Source: Branchiostoma belcheri
Taxonomy: Eukaryota > Chordata > Leptocardii > Amphioxiformes > Branchiostomatidae
Reading direction: 5' to 3'
Assembly (NCBI RefSeq): GCF_001625305.1
Contig: NW_017804675.1
Location: 1,254,216 to 1,318,215, forward strand
DNA length: 64,000 nucleotides
The notes under the pieces: generated by a model
The model's input: the letters and a program-made list of their open reading frames with translations, nothing else
Database searches by the model: none
What the model was told of the DNA's origin: nothing
In this document: one piece after another, positions 37,451-46,107 of the stretch
Numbering within the stretch: the stretch's first letter is position 1
Layout: the number at the start of each line of letters is the position of its first letter
Translations under genes and position numbers: made by a program

Positions 37451-38018
37451 GAAATAATGTGACAAATTGTACCTAATTCAGGGGGATGCGCTTCTGCTCC
37501 CCCTGCTGTTGTACATTTGTTTAAATGATGAGCAAATAAATAAAGTTGAGTGAGCTGCTTGAGTAACTGTTTTTGGCGTATCCTGTTACCTGGATGTCTA
37601 ACGTTCATCGACGCATCGAGTCTTCTGTTACTATAAAATTATTTTACTAAGTCTTGCACATATGCAGTCAGTTAACTTGCAGTTACTATTGTAATACTGA
37701 GTCATTTTACTTACATTGTTACTATACAGAGTCATTTCACTTGTACTGTATGAAACGTCTAGCGGAGACCTCTCCACAACTTGTATATTTGTTGTTGTTA
37801 GAAGTATAAGTAAATTTAATAAGTACTTAGTAATTTTTTTTGTTCTTGTTAAGCAATTGTTATGTATAATGTTGTTGAATCTTTTGTAACTATTAAGTTG
37901 ATAATTGTATGTATTTTATTATGTGAAAGGACTCCAGGAAGATTAGTATACACAGCTTGTATAACTAATGGAGATTCCCAATAAACAGACAAACAAACAA
38001 ACAAAAAATACCACCCAC

Positions 38019-38255
38019 CTGGTAGTGCGGCGTAAGGGGGCGGTTCACCGTCTTCGTCCCGCTTGGGACTACTTCCCGCGGGCGGATCACGGCGTCCCAT
38101 GTTGTAGTAAAACGCGAACTTCTTCTTCTCCTTCTCTTTCCGGCGCCTCAGCAGGATGTAGACGCACAGACCGACACAGATAATGAGCCAAAGGGCTCCC
38201 GCGGTAGCGCCCACGATAATTGCCAGCGTCGACGACGGGGTGCCTCTCCGACGAG
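38019..38255 (-). CDS. Gene B exon: transmembrane segment and cytoplasmic tail with YYNM and PPPY
   Basis: The exon has 237 bases, acceptor atggcttcttacag and donor gtgggt, phase 1. A short basic/Ser-Thr stalk (ARRRGTPSST) precedes a hydrophobic membrane span beginning LAIIVGATAGALWLIIC, with the GxxxG motif GATAG. The basic stop-transfer run RRRKEKEKKK follows, then FAFYYNMGRRDPPAGSSPKR, an acidic patch DEDG, and EPPPYAALP. The tract from KKKFAF to GRRDPP is identical to gene A, as are PPPY and the following LP, which points to selection on the signalling motifs. The predicted topology is extracellular N terminus and cytosolic C terminus. Confidence 0.9.
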
Positions 38256-38752
38256 CTGTAAGAAGCCATGGCATAACCGTCATGAACTTTTAATGATTGA
38301 AATTGCGAAGAAAGGAAACGTTAAATTACGCCGTCAGTGCGTCACTGCATCCCGAGACAAGCAAATTGACAATTGTCGTGAGTCGCCGTCAGAGGAACGC
38401 AATTTTTCTTGTGACTAGGAAAGCAAAGCAAAGGAATCCCATGCAGAGGGACTGATTGATATGCTTTTTACCTCTCCAATTATTAGATAACGTTGTATGG
38501 ATTTGATAAATCCGTCTGCGTTACGAAAGCAACTGCCAAAAGGAGAAAGACTAGACTTAATAAGACCAGCCACTGAGAAGTACAGAAATAACTGCTCTAC
38601 ATCTTGCTGCATTCATGAAGTCATTCAGGATACGGTATTTTTCTAGGGGCTGAGCTGTGGATTTGTGTTTCTGGAGGTCGACAGCACATGGTGGGGGGAA
38701 GATTGTCCGGCAGAATGACATGTACTGGAGGTCAAAAGTCTAAAAATCTAAA

Positions 38753-39070
38753 ATGCTTACCATTAACAGAAAGTGGTTCAGATTGGGAGACAGCAGTCGA
38801 CATGGGAGACCTTCCAATAATTCCCCGAAGTCTACATTGTCTTGTTCAGCTATAAAAGTAATTGGTAATGTCCCAGACTAAGCTAAAATACTTACCCTTA
38901 AATGGGTGGCCCTCCCAAACTCCTGAAGTCTAAAATCTCTTTTTTAACTGCAGGGGGAATTGCAGGGCAATGCCCGGGACCATGGGCATTGCTAATATGA
39001 GGAAAATGCTTACCCTTAACTGATAGTTTGGGAGCAAACAGACGGCATGGGAGACCCTTTAATACTCATG
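38753..39070 (-). repeat. Three 3'-edge (donor) copies of the gene B C2-2 exon
   Basis: Downstream of the intact exon, the end of the exon and its donor (plus-strand cctcacccttaactgacag at 39393) recurs three times as gcttacccttaactgatag (39008), acttacccttaaatgg (38890) and gcttaccattaacag (38755). Each carries a consensus gtaag donor on the gene strand, better than the gtgagg of the real exon. Only about 10-15 exon bases remain, and a further shared sequence (agcagtcgacatgggagacc / aacagacggcatgggagacc) shows these are about 120-135 base tandem units. Confidence 0.65.
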
Positions 39071-39177
39071 AAATTTATGTCTTGTCTATCTGTAGGAGGA
39101 ATTAGCAATGCCCTTGACTATAGTCTATGTGTTTTGGTATCTTGGAAGTTCATCTCCGTGAGAAGTCATTATGAAAC

Positions 39178-39308
39178 AATGGACTCACCCAAATTTTCGA
39201 CTGTACGTATACAACTCCAGTCTTCGTCAAGGAATGAACAATTGTCATGAGTCGCAGTCAAATGACAAAGACTGGAGTTGTACAGTCGAAAATTTGGGTG
39301 AGTCCACT
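39178..39308. repeat. Foldback element in gene B intron
   Basis: ggactcacccaaattttcga, then ctgtacg.tatacaactcc and agtctt, is inverse to aagactggagttgtacagtc then gaaaatttgggtgagtcc. The arms are about 42 bases with a loop of about 45. It lies 90 bases from the C2-2 exon donor. Confidence 0.8.
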
Positions 39309-39396
39309 TTTTTTGTGTTGGCCATTACATGCAGTTCAAACTTGCTTCATTATGTGTTTTGGTGCTGGGCATTAGTAATATAAGGAAAATCCTCAC

Positions 39397-39675
39397 CCTT
39401 AACTGACAGATCGACGGACTTGATGTCGCTCTCCTTGACGCCGTTGTCGGCGGTGCAGAGGTACGTGCCGGTGTCGTTCGTCTGGATGTTGCGCACAGTG
39501 ACGGAGCAGGCGCGCACGTCGTTAGACAGCCGGTGGATCTTGGACGGCAGGACCAGCCCGCCACGCGTCCACGTGATGTTGGGAGGCGGGTTCCCGTCAG
39601 CAACACACTGTAGTGTCACGTCGTCTGACACCCAGGCCGTCTGGCTTTTGGATATGCTGATAATAGAAGCTCGGT
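39397..39675 (-). CDS. Gene B exon: second C2-type Ig domain
   Basis: The exon has 279 bases, the same length as gene A, with acceptor ttattccttccctag, donor gtgagg and phase 1. It begins RASIISISKSQTAWV and contains the B-strand Cys in DDVTLQCVADGNPPPNITW (with NIT sequon and C-strand Trp), the C' segment TRGGLVLPSKIHRL, the E strand CSVTVRNIQ and the F-strand Cys in NDTGTYLCTADNG, ending SVDLSVK. An extra Cys (ACSV) is present where gene A has Ser. Like C2-1 it sits between partial copies: three 5' halves upstream and three donor-containing 3' edges downstream. The intact copy shows no disabling change. Confidence 0.9.
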
Positions 39676-39749
39676 CTAGGGAAGGAATAAACACCAATGT
39701 TATGGGCTGTAACTAATTAGAATGATTGTTTTTTAAATATTGAGTGGAG

Positions 39750-40387
39750 CTCAGGTGATGTTGGGAGGGGGCTTTCCGTCAGCCACGCACTGTAGCGTCA
39801 CATCATCTGACACCCAGGCTATCTGGCTTTTGGATATGCTGATAATAGAAGCTCGGTCTGGGAGGAAGAAAAGTCAATGATATGGACTGTAACTAATTAG
39901 AATAATTATCTTTAGATATTGAGTGGGATTTACGCGTCCACGTGATGTTGGGAGGGGGGTTCCCGTCAGCCACACGCTGTAGCGTCACGTCGTCAGACAC
40001 CCAGACCGTCTGGCTTTTGGATATGCTGATTATAAAAGCTCGGTCTGAGAAGAGTACAAAGACCAATGTTAAGGAGGGAGGGAAGGAAGGAAGGAAGGTC
40101 TCCCATGCTCTTATGCAGAGCGTAGGGTGGTGCCCATCTCCATTTCCGTAGCCCTTGGGCGACACACAATTGTGAGAGGCAGGGGGCTAGTCTGCTGGTA
40201 GTGCTGTGTGTTTGACCGCGACTGTTAAAGACTGTAACTAATTAGAATAATTATTTTAAGTATTGAGTGGATTTGCGCGACCAGGAGATGTTGGGAGGGG
40301 GGTTTCTGTCAGCTACACACTGGAGCGTCACGTCGTCTGACACCCAGGCCGTCTGGCTTTTAGATATGCTGATGATAGAAGCACGAT
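39750..40387 (-). pseudogene. Three truncated 5'-half copies of the gene B C2-2 exon
   Basis: Copies start at 39857, 40044 and 40387, each behind a CAG acceptor and reading DRA(S/F)IISISKSQ. All three stop at the same place, just after NITWTR (C strand), and run into the shared intron sequence that ends ...ctaattagttacagtcc. The spacing from the true exon start (39675) is 182, 187 and 343 bases. The copy at 40044 has lost the B-strand Cys (Cys to Arg) and the copy at 39857 ends in a stop codon at the Trp position. They cannot encode a complete domain. Confidence 0.85.
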
Positions 40388-40478
40388 CTGGGGGTGGAGT
40401 AAACACCAATTTTATATGGATTGTAAGAAATTAGAATAATTACTTTTTTTAATATTGAGTGGATTTTACTTTGTGTGT

Positions 40479-40520
40479 TACGAAGGGCTATACCGACTAT
40501 ACCGATACAGATACAGGCAC
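40479..40520 (+). mobile_element. Short non-LTR tail fragment
   Basis: ttacgaagggctataccgac then (ATACAG)n-like sequence, a 40-base remnant in the C2-1 to C2-2 intron. Confidence 0.55.
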
Positions 40521-41517
40521 TTAATTGAAATAATTCTTTATACCATGTGCAGCACACAGCAAATTTGTGGTCTGTCCAAATGCAAATAATAATGACAGAA
40601 CAATAAATAATGACATAAAATGGTATGGATTCAAAGGTACATATTGACCAATATTGAACAAACAGGAAAAAGTGGCCTGTTGGAGACAAATCAACCGTGA
40701 CTAACCCCAGGATTTGCCTGGTAATGATAGAAACACAGTCTGGACAGAGGTCAATGACCCATGACATGTTCATATTGACTGAAGCGAACTGAATGAACTG
40801 TTAGAGATAAATAGTGATTGCATTGCCTTGGTACATGCTAATAACAACGATGGAAAGGACAATAAGTAGCTCATTACTGAGTAGATTCCCGGACCACCCA
40901 TAACGTATACACATCTAGCTAGATTAGTTTGAAATGTGTATTATTGATTTTCCATTAGTTTCATTGGTTTGTGTGAGCGTTTAAAGGTGTAAATCTAGAT
41001 CGTCAGCGTTAAAACAGAGAATTGTTTTTGTATCAGTGAGATGAGAGTTAAGATGAGTTAAAGTGAGCTTTATTCAGATCCATTGGAGCTTTAACTAAGC
41101 TATTTTTCCAGTGCACATGGTCGAAACGATACACGAATACGGCACGGACCATTTTGTACATATTGGTACCACCTACTGAGGTGGCAAATTCTCATTATGG
41201 CTTTTGAAAAGTAGGGTGTCTTTCGACTAGATTTTGATATGATAATCGTCGCAATGCGGTAGCTTTGACCTTTGTATCTGACCTTGAACTTTGACCCCAT
41301 ATGGAACACGTCCTTTTCTACTTATAATACAAAGGAGAGTGGCAAATAATCCAATATGAATATTTTTCGATGTAGCGTCAGGTATAGGACATCATTTAAC
41401 AAAACCCTTGTACTGCGGAGCCCATATACATATATGGGCAAAAAAAGTCGAGGGCCTTTGACGTGGTCAAGACATGGAATTATTTGAAAATACTGTGTAA
41501 AAATACCAGTAGGAAAC

Positions 41518-41935
41518 TTACACAGTACGTCCAGCCTGAGCTCAGCTCCCGTCCTCTGCACCACAAACATTTAGAACCATAGACGTATAACAGCACAAAT
41601 AGCAAACTGAATTTTTAAGATAAAGTAGTAGTAGTACTAGTAGATCCCATAACGACGGTCGTAGGGGCATCATGACTGCCAGCAACATGTCTAGACTTGC
41701 CACGATGACACTTAAGATTAAGACTATTTTTAAGATAAAGACTTTTAAGGTAAAAAAGGTTTTCCTTACACAGTACGTCCAGCCTGAGCTCTGCCCCTGT
41801 CTTAGAACCATACACGTATAAGAGCACAAATAGCAAACTTTTTAAAGTCTTTATCTTAAAAGATACAAAAGTTTTCCTTACACAGCACGTCCAGCCTGAG
41901 CTCTGCGCCCGTCCTCTGCACCACAAACATTTACA
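41518..41935 (-). pseudogene. Three truncated 3'-edge copies of the gene B C2-1 exon
   Basis: Copies of the exon end (QRTGAELRLDVL plus donor gtaag) occur with donor sites near 41518, 41767 and 41878, downstream of the intact exon on the gene strand. Each keeps about 40-50 exon bases and the splice donor, with diverged sequence upstream (a gtggtgcag tract precedes AGGACGGG). The linking sequence between copies (kinked around ttttaagataaagac) is also repeated. Together with the 5' array this leaves the centre of the exon single copy and both edges multiplied outward. Confidence 0.8.
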
Positions 41936-42007
41936 ACCATACACGCACAAATAGAAAACTGAATGTTTTAAGATAAAGACTTTAAGGTAGAAAAAAGTTT
42001 TCCTTAC

Positions 42008-42304
42008 ACAGTACGTCCAGCCTGAGCTCTGCGCCCGTCCTCTGCACGACGTGTTCCACGGCACACCTGTACGTCCCCGCGTCTGCGCGCGTCACTTTGT
42101 TGATAGTGAGGAACGGAGCGCTGGCGGAGCCCGTGTGGTACTTCATGTCCATCCCGCTCGTCCGCTCTATGGGAATCCCGTCCTTAAACCACGCTAAGGA
42201 TGTGATGTTCGGCTTGGCGTTCCGGACCGTGCAAGTCAGCGTCACCGACTTCCCCCACTCCACCGCATAAGGGTTAGCCGGACCAACCTCTACTACTGGT
42301 GGAA
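42008..42304 (-). CDS. Gene B exon: first C2-type Ig domain
   Basis: The exon has 297 bases (99 codons), acceptor ctccaaatgtag, donor gtaagg, phase 1 at both ends. It starts VPPVVEVGPANPYAVEW and carries the B-strand Cys in GKSVTLTCTVRN, an NIT sequon, the C-strand Trp in SLAWFKDG, the E strand APFLTINKV, the F-strand Cys in DAGTYRCAVEH and the G strand AELRLDVL. This is the only complete copy in the locus. Six truncated copies of its 5' half lie upstream (42370-43320), and three copies of its 3' edge lie downstream (41518-41935), all in the same orientation. The full exon carries both cysteines and no stop. Confidence 0.9.
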
Positions 42305-42369
42305 CTACATTTGGAGGTAAAAAAGAAGAAAGAATTATCATGAAAGTTCATCTGTGTTGGTAGTAAGCA

Positions 42370-43320
42370 TAGTAAAACCGTCCTTAAACCACGCTAGGGA
42401 CGTGATGTTGGGTTTGGCGTTCCGGACTGTGCAAGTCAGTGTCACCGACTTCCCCCACTCCACCGCATAAGGGTTAGCCGGGCCAACCTCTACTACTGGC
42501 GGAACTACATAAAAAAAGAAACAAGAAAAAGAGATTAGCATTCAGCATTGTTAAGAACCAGTAAGATGTGCCTTATACCGGATTGTACACGTGAGAGTCA
42601 CCGACTTCCCCCACTCCACCGCATAAGGGTTCGCCGAGCCAACCTCCACTACTGGTGGGACTACATGGTGGAAAAAAGAAATAATTATCATGAAAGTTCA
42701 TCTGTGTTGGTAGTAATCATAGTAAAACCGTCCTTAAACCACGCTAAGGACGTGGTGTTGGGTTTGGCGTTCCGCACTGTGCAAGTCAGAGTCACCGACT
42801 TCCCCCACTCCACTGCGTACGGGTTCGGGCCAACCTCTACTACTAGCGGAACTACATATGGAAGAAAATAAAAAGGAAGAGATCAATATTCAGTATTGAT
42901 CAGAACCAGCAAGATGTGTGCCTTATTCCAGACTGTACACGTGAGCGTCACAGACTTCCCCCACTCCACCGAATAAGGGTTAGCCGGGCCAACCTCTACT
43001 ACTGGTGAAACTACATTTTGGGGAAAAAAAGAAAGAAGTCAACATTTAGTATTGCAAGATGTGCCATATTCCGGACTGTACACATCAGATTCACTGACTT
43101 CCCCCACTCCACCGAATAAGGGTTCGCCGTGCCAACCTCTACTACTGGTGGAACTACATGGTGGAGAAAGAAAAAGAAGAAGAGAAGTCAACATTCAGTA
43201 TTGATCAGAACCAGCAAGATGTGCCTTAGTGTGCATGTGAGAGTCACCGACTTTTACCACTCCACCACATAAGGGTTCGCCGGCCCAACCTCTACTTCTG
43301 GTGGAACTATATTTTGTAGA
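42370..43320 (-). pseudogene. Array of six truncated 5'-half copies of the gene B C2-1 exon
   Basis: Exon-like starts occur at 42504, 42660, 42851, 43010, 43153 and 43306, each behind a TAG acceptor (tatgtag, aatgtag or similar) followed by VPPVVEVG-type sequence. Copies 42504 and 42851 extend to the C strand (SLAWFKDG) and then change abruptly into intron sequence; the others stop soon after the B-strand Cys (VTLTC). The units are about 143-200 bases and include a shared intronic piece (tatcatgaaagttcatctgtg) seen also just upstream of the intact exon. None has the 3' half or a matching donor, so none can replace the real exon by itself. They lie in the intron between V-b and C2-1. Confidence 0.85.
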
Positions 43321-44700
43321 AAGAAAAGAAAATCAACATTCGCTATTGAAAACAATGTAAATTTGTTCATACATGTTTCAAAAAGAGAGAAGAGATCCTG
43401 TAATTATAGATGTAGCACAGCAATGTTACACTTGTTCCTTCTACGTACGTGGTCGCCCTTCTTTATCTTTAAGAAGGTGATCGGGGAGGACATATGTCTG
43501 GGCGGTGCTGAACTATCCTCGGTCATGCGTGACAGGAACTTGTGGAGGCAGTACATGGTGTCACCTGAAGGATGAACTGAACTGAGCTTCTACCCTACCT
43601 CAGTTATCTATTAGTTACTTGGTGCATTTGGCCCATGTAGGGCGTGAACATGCAATAAAGTTCATTGTCATTCACTATTGATCACAATCAGCAAGATAAT
43701 ATACAGAGATTACCTACCTAATGCTGTTGGCCTTTAGGTAAAGTGGATACAGGCCCTTACCCTTAGGAGAGACTCTGTCTTAGATCGAGTCGATGCACTT
43801 GGCATTGATTTCAAATTTGCCATGAACGTTTTTTCACAGTTACATACATAACCATTTGAACCAACTTTGGTGGTCAACATGCATGAAAAATCAGCTTGTT
43901 CGATAGAGTGAACCGTAGGTGACATGTTACAAGTCATTTAACAGATATAGCAAACGATGGTATTGGGTAGCACTATCCTCCAAAACGGTCTAGTCTGTTG
44001 ATTGACACTGCTTGACTGTACTAGTCAATAGACGTAACGCATCATCTTCGCTACAGTGATTCGTTATAGAACTGGCCCCACCGAAGCCTTCCATGTACAT
44101 GTGTAAAATTACCACCCTAATACGTATACGTCGATGAAGGTTAGACATCCAGGTATAATAAGATACTCCAGGTACTAAGCAACTGGGTATGATTTTGGAA
44201 ACGGTAAGACGTTTCAGGTAGCATCCATTACCTTTCGTCAGTGACACTAAGAGATCAGAGGAGAAATGCAGGTTTATAACCTTTTTGGCGTATACCACCC
44301 CAATAGCTGGTCCTACGGCGTATACATCACACAGCTTGTCCTATATCCTTCTAAACCCTATATATCGAACATAACGCAGAAAACGACAGTTATACAACAT
44401 CAAACAACTTGTCCCATCCAAGCCCTGCCTACCTTACCCCGCGGGATACAGCCTAAATCTTTTCAAGGACGCCCAGAATCCTGCTCACTCCCCCATAACG
44501 ACCGTAAACCCCGGAATATCGGAGACCCGTGCCGCGTATGTGCGGCAGTAAATCCCCCTCATGTGTAATCCTTACATTGACGGCGACGTTTTCCTCGTCA
44601 ATCAGTCATCAGTCATCGTGTTCAATATAACTTGTTTAAGGTGGTGGGACTTCGGCGTACCGTAATGTCAACTCTGTGTATATATAATTATGTTGATTGC

Positions 44701-44746
<46 letters not shown>

Positions 44747-45051
44747 CCATAATTAGATATTAGTGAAAGATATACAAGAAAGCCGTGGAGGGCTTAATTG
44801 CGAGGTGATTTACAAAGGTATCAGTCTATAAAATGATTGTATTTTCTTGTGTTATAAACTTGACTGTAGCGCCACACGGTCCTTGTTACTATTTTTGTGT
44901 GTGTGAATAGATAAATAGATAGATACTGATGAATAGATAAATAAATACTGACGAATAGATAAATAAATAGTAATAGATGTCTGAAGATTAAATAGTTAGA
45001 TAGAATTATCTATCTAATTTTCAAACGGCTAATTAAAAAAAATCCCCTCAC
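43321..45051. other. Intron of gene B between V-b and the C2-1 array
   Basis: Contains a LINE-like tail (44174-44275, inverted), a (GTA)n microsatellite at 44699-44746 and GATAAATA tandem units at 44906-44985. No exon is seen. Confidence 0.5.
44699..44746. repeat. (GTA)n microsatellite
   Basis: About 16 uninterrupted trinucleotide units. Confidence 0.95.
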
Positions 45052-45262
45052 CCATGAGCGTGAGCTGCACAGAATCCTCCTGGCTGCCGAGCTCCTCCGA
45101 CATGACGCTGAGCACGTACGTCCCTCCGTCCCCGGGTCGTGTGGGGTTAATCCTGAGGGACGCGTGTCCGGACAGGTCCGCCCGGCCCTCGTACGACTCG
45201 TAAGCCTTTCGGACGGAGGAGCTGTAGAAGAAGACGACTGTCCGCGTGTTCTTGTCCGTGAC
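45052..45262 (-). CDS. Gene B exon V-b: C-terminal half of cysteine-free V-type Ig domain
   Basis: The exon has 211 bases, begins in phase 0 after acceptor tttcttgttctcaaag and ends in phase 1 at donor gtgagg. The protein starts VTDKNTRTVVFFYSS and contains the D strand GRADLSGHASLRINPTRPG, then the F strand DGGTYVLSVMSEE (Leu in place of Cys) and the G strand SVQLTLM. Joined to the preceding exon it gives 342 bases, against 351 in the single gene A exon, and aligns without a gap at the junction (TWSK-VTDKN versus TWYK-VQGND). The V domain is therefore intact if the 552-base intron is removed. Confidence 0.82.
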
Positions 45263-45814
45263 CTTTGAGAACAAGAAATAGCATTTCTTGAGAGGGGTGA
45301 AGGAAGCCATATACATCAGGGCACATCACCCTTCATTGAACCGCGACGGGGGCCGACATCGTCTACCAGATACCTTTGACCCAGTGTTGACGTCACACTT
45401 CAAAGAAGCCACGTGACAAGCTTCACTGGGTCAGTCTACTGAGGAAGACCAGAGTGACTGGTCGAAAGCTCTTGGTGAGAGATTTCTTTGTGTTGGATCA
45501 AAAGTTTTAACTTAAAACAAGAAATAGCCATGCCTTCAAGTACCAACCAAGAATTGTGGTGTACAAGAATTCATTGTTTCCTAGAACTATCGCAGAGTGG
45601 AATTCACTGTCACCAAGTACAGGATGGGCGTTGTAATTAGATATCTTTAAACAATGTCTAGAGTTATACCGGTATAGTTATACTGGCTATACAGATACAG
45701 AAGCTGGTGTGTTACGCCGAAAGGCGGTTATACCGGCTATACAGATACAGAAGCTGGTGTGTTACGCCGAAAGGCGGTTATACCGGCTATACAGAAACAG
45801 ATACAGATACAGAC
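45263..45814 (-). mobile_element. Repeat-derived intron inside the gene B V exon (retrotransposon insertion with target duplication)
   Basis: The 546-base insert (45266-45811) is bounded by the direct repeat GACCTT at 45260-45265 and 45812-45817. On the plus strand it holds the C-terminal end of a non-LTR reverse transcriptase reading frame (IAEWNSLSPSTGW, then LDIFKQCLE; one in-frame stop) at about 45532-45660. Tandem copies of the tail TTACGCCGAAAGGCGGTTAT follow, ending in (ACAGAT)n next to the target repeat, as expected for a 3' end. The other portion (45266-45510) is a different repeat, so the insert is composite. On the gene strand the duplicated target reads AAGGTC; splicing AAG|GTC...AAG|GTC removes insert plus one repeat and restores the ancestral codons. 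Gene A has no intron here. Confidence 0.8.
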
Positions 45815-45945
45815 CTTGGACCAGGTGAGGCTGAGGATGTTGTAGCGGGTGTTGTAGGACGCGGGAAGGATTGCCGCCTCGCCCAGGATCGTGCGGACCT
45901 CCTTCTGGGACACCTTCAGCCCCAGCCCGCTCTGCGCCTGAGACC
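45815..45945 (-). CDS. Gene B exon V-a: N-terminal half of cysteine-free V-type Ig domain
   Basis: The exon has 131 bases with acceptor tttcctactctccag, phase 1 at its start and phase 0 at its end. The protein begins GSQAQSGLGLKVSQKEV and continues with the B strand GEAAILPASYN, where Ala replaces the canonical Cys, and the C strand ILSLTWSK. It stops right after the core Trp. The gene A homologue runs on without a break at the same point (VTWYK then VQGND). The donor AAG|gtctgt is weak but usable. The bases that follow are the (ACAGAT)n tail of a retrotransposon read backwards, so this exon boundary was created by insertion. Confidence 0.8.
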
Positions 45946-46017
45946 CTGGAGAGTAGGAAAACAAACGGTTTATTAGATTATCAGGAAAGTTCATCCGTTC
46001 TGGTAGCTAAGTAATCA

Positions 46018-46107
46018 TAGTAAGACGTTGAGCTTTATTCGAACACAAAATTTACACAGAGATCAATGTGTAAATTGTGTGTTGGAATAAAGCTCAACGT
46101 CTTACTA
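46018..46107. repeat. Near-perfect 90-base hairpin upstream of gene B V exon
   Basis: tagtaagacgttgagcttta continuing to cgaacacaaaatttacaca pairs with tgtgtaaattgtgtgttgg continuing to aataaagctcaacgtcttac. The arms are about 41 bases with a loop of 7. It is most likely a palindromic MITE. Confidence 0.8.

Larger units (their letters stand above)
34073..45945 (-). other. Gene B: V-C2-C2-TM-SH3 immunoglobulin receptor (spliced locus, seven exons seen)
   Basis: Seven exons on the minus strand (45815-45945, 45052-45262, 42008-42304, 39397-39675, 38019-38255, 36289-36357, 34073-34281) join in frame to about 477 residues without signal peptide. The order and exon sizes mirror gene A, except that the V domain is split by an extra phase-0 intron of repeat origin. 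The first, second and fourth introns contain arrays or copies of partial exons. All essential Ig, membrane and SH3 residues are intact and there is no frameshift, so the gene looks functional if the new V intron is spliced. The upstream leader exon was not found. Gene B is spread over 11.9 kb against 7.5 kb for gene A, mainly because of the inserted and duplicated material. Confidence 0.85.

Noticed and set aside
41542..42064. Open frames of 95 and 149 codons over the C2-1 region
   Set aside because: They run through the 3'-edge copies and intron sequence; the splice-supported exon is 42008-42304.
46018..46107. microRNA precursor
   Set aside because: The arms pair almost perfectly over about 41 bases with no usual bulges, which fits a palindromic element better.
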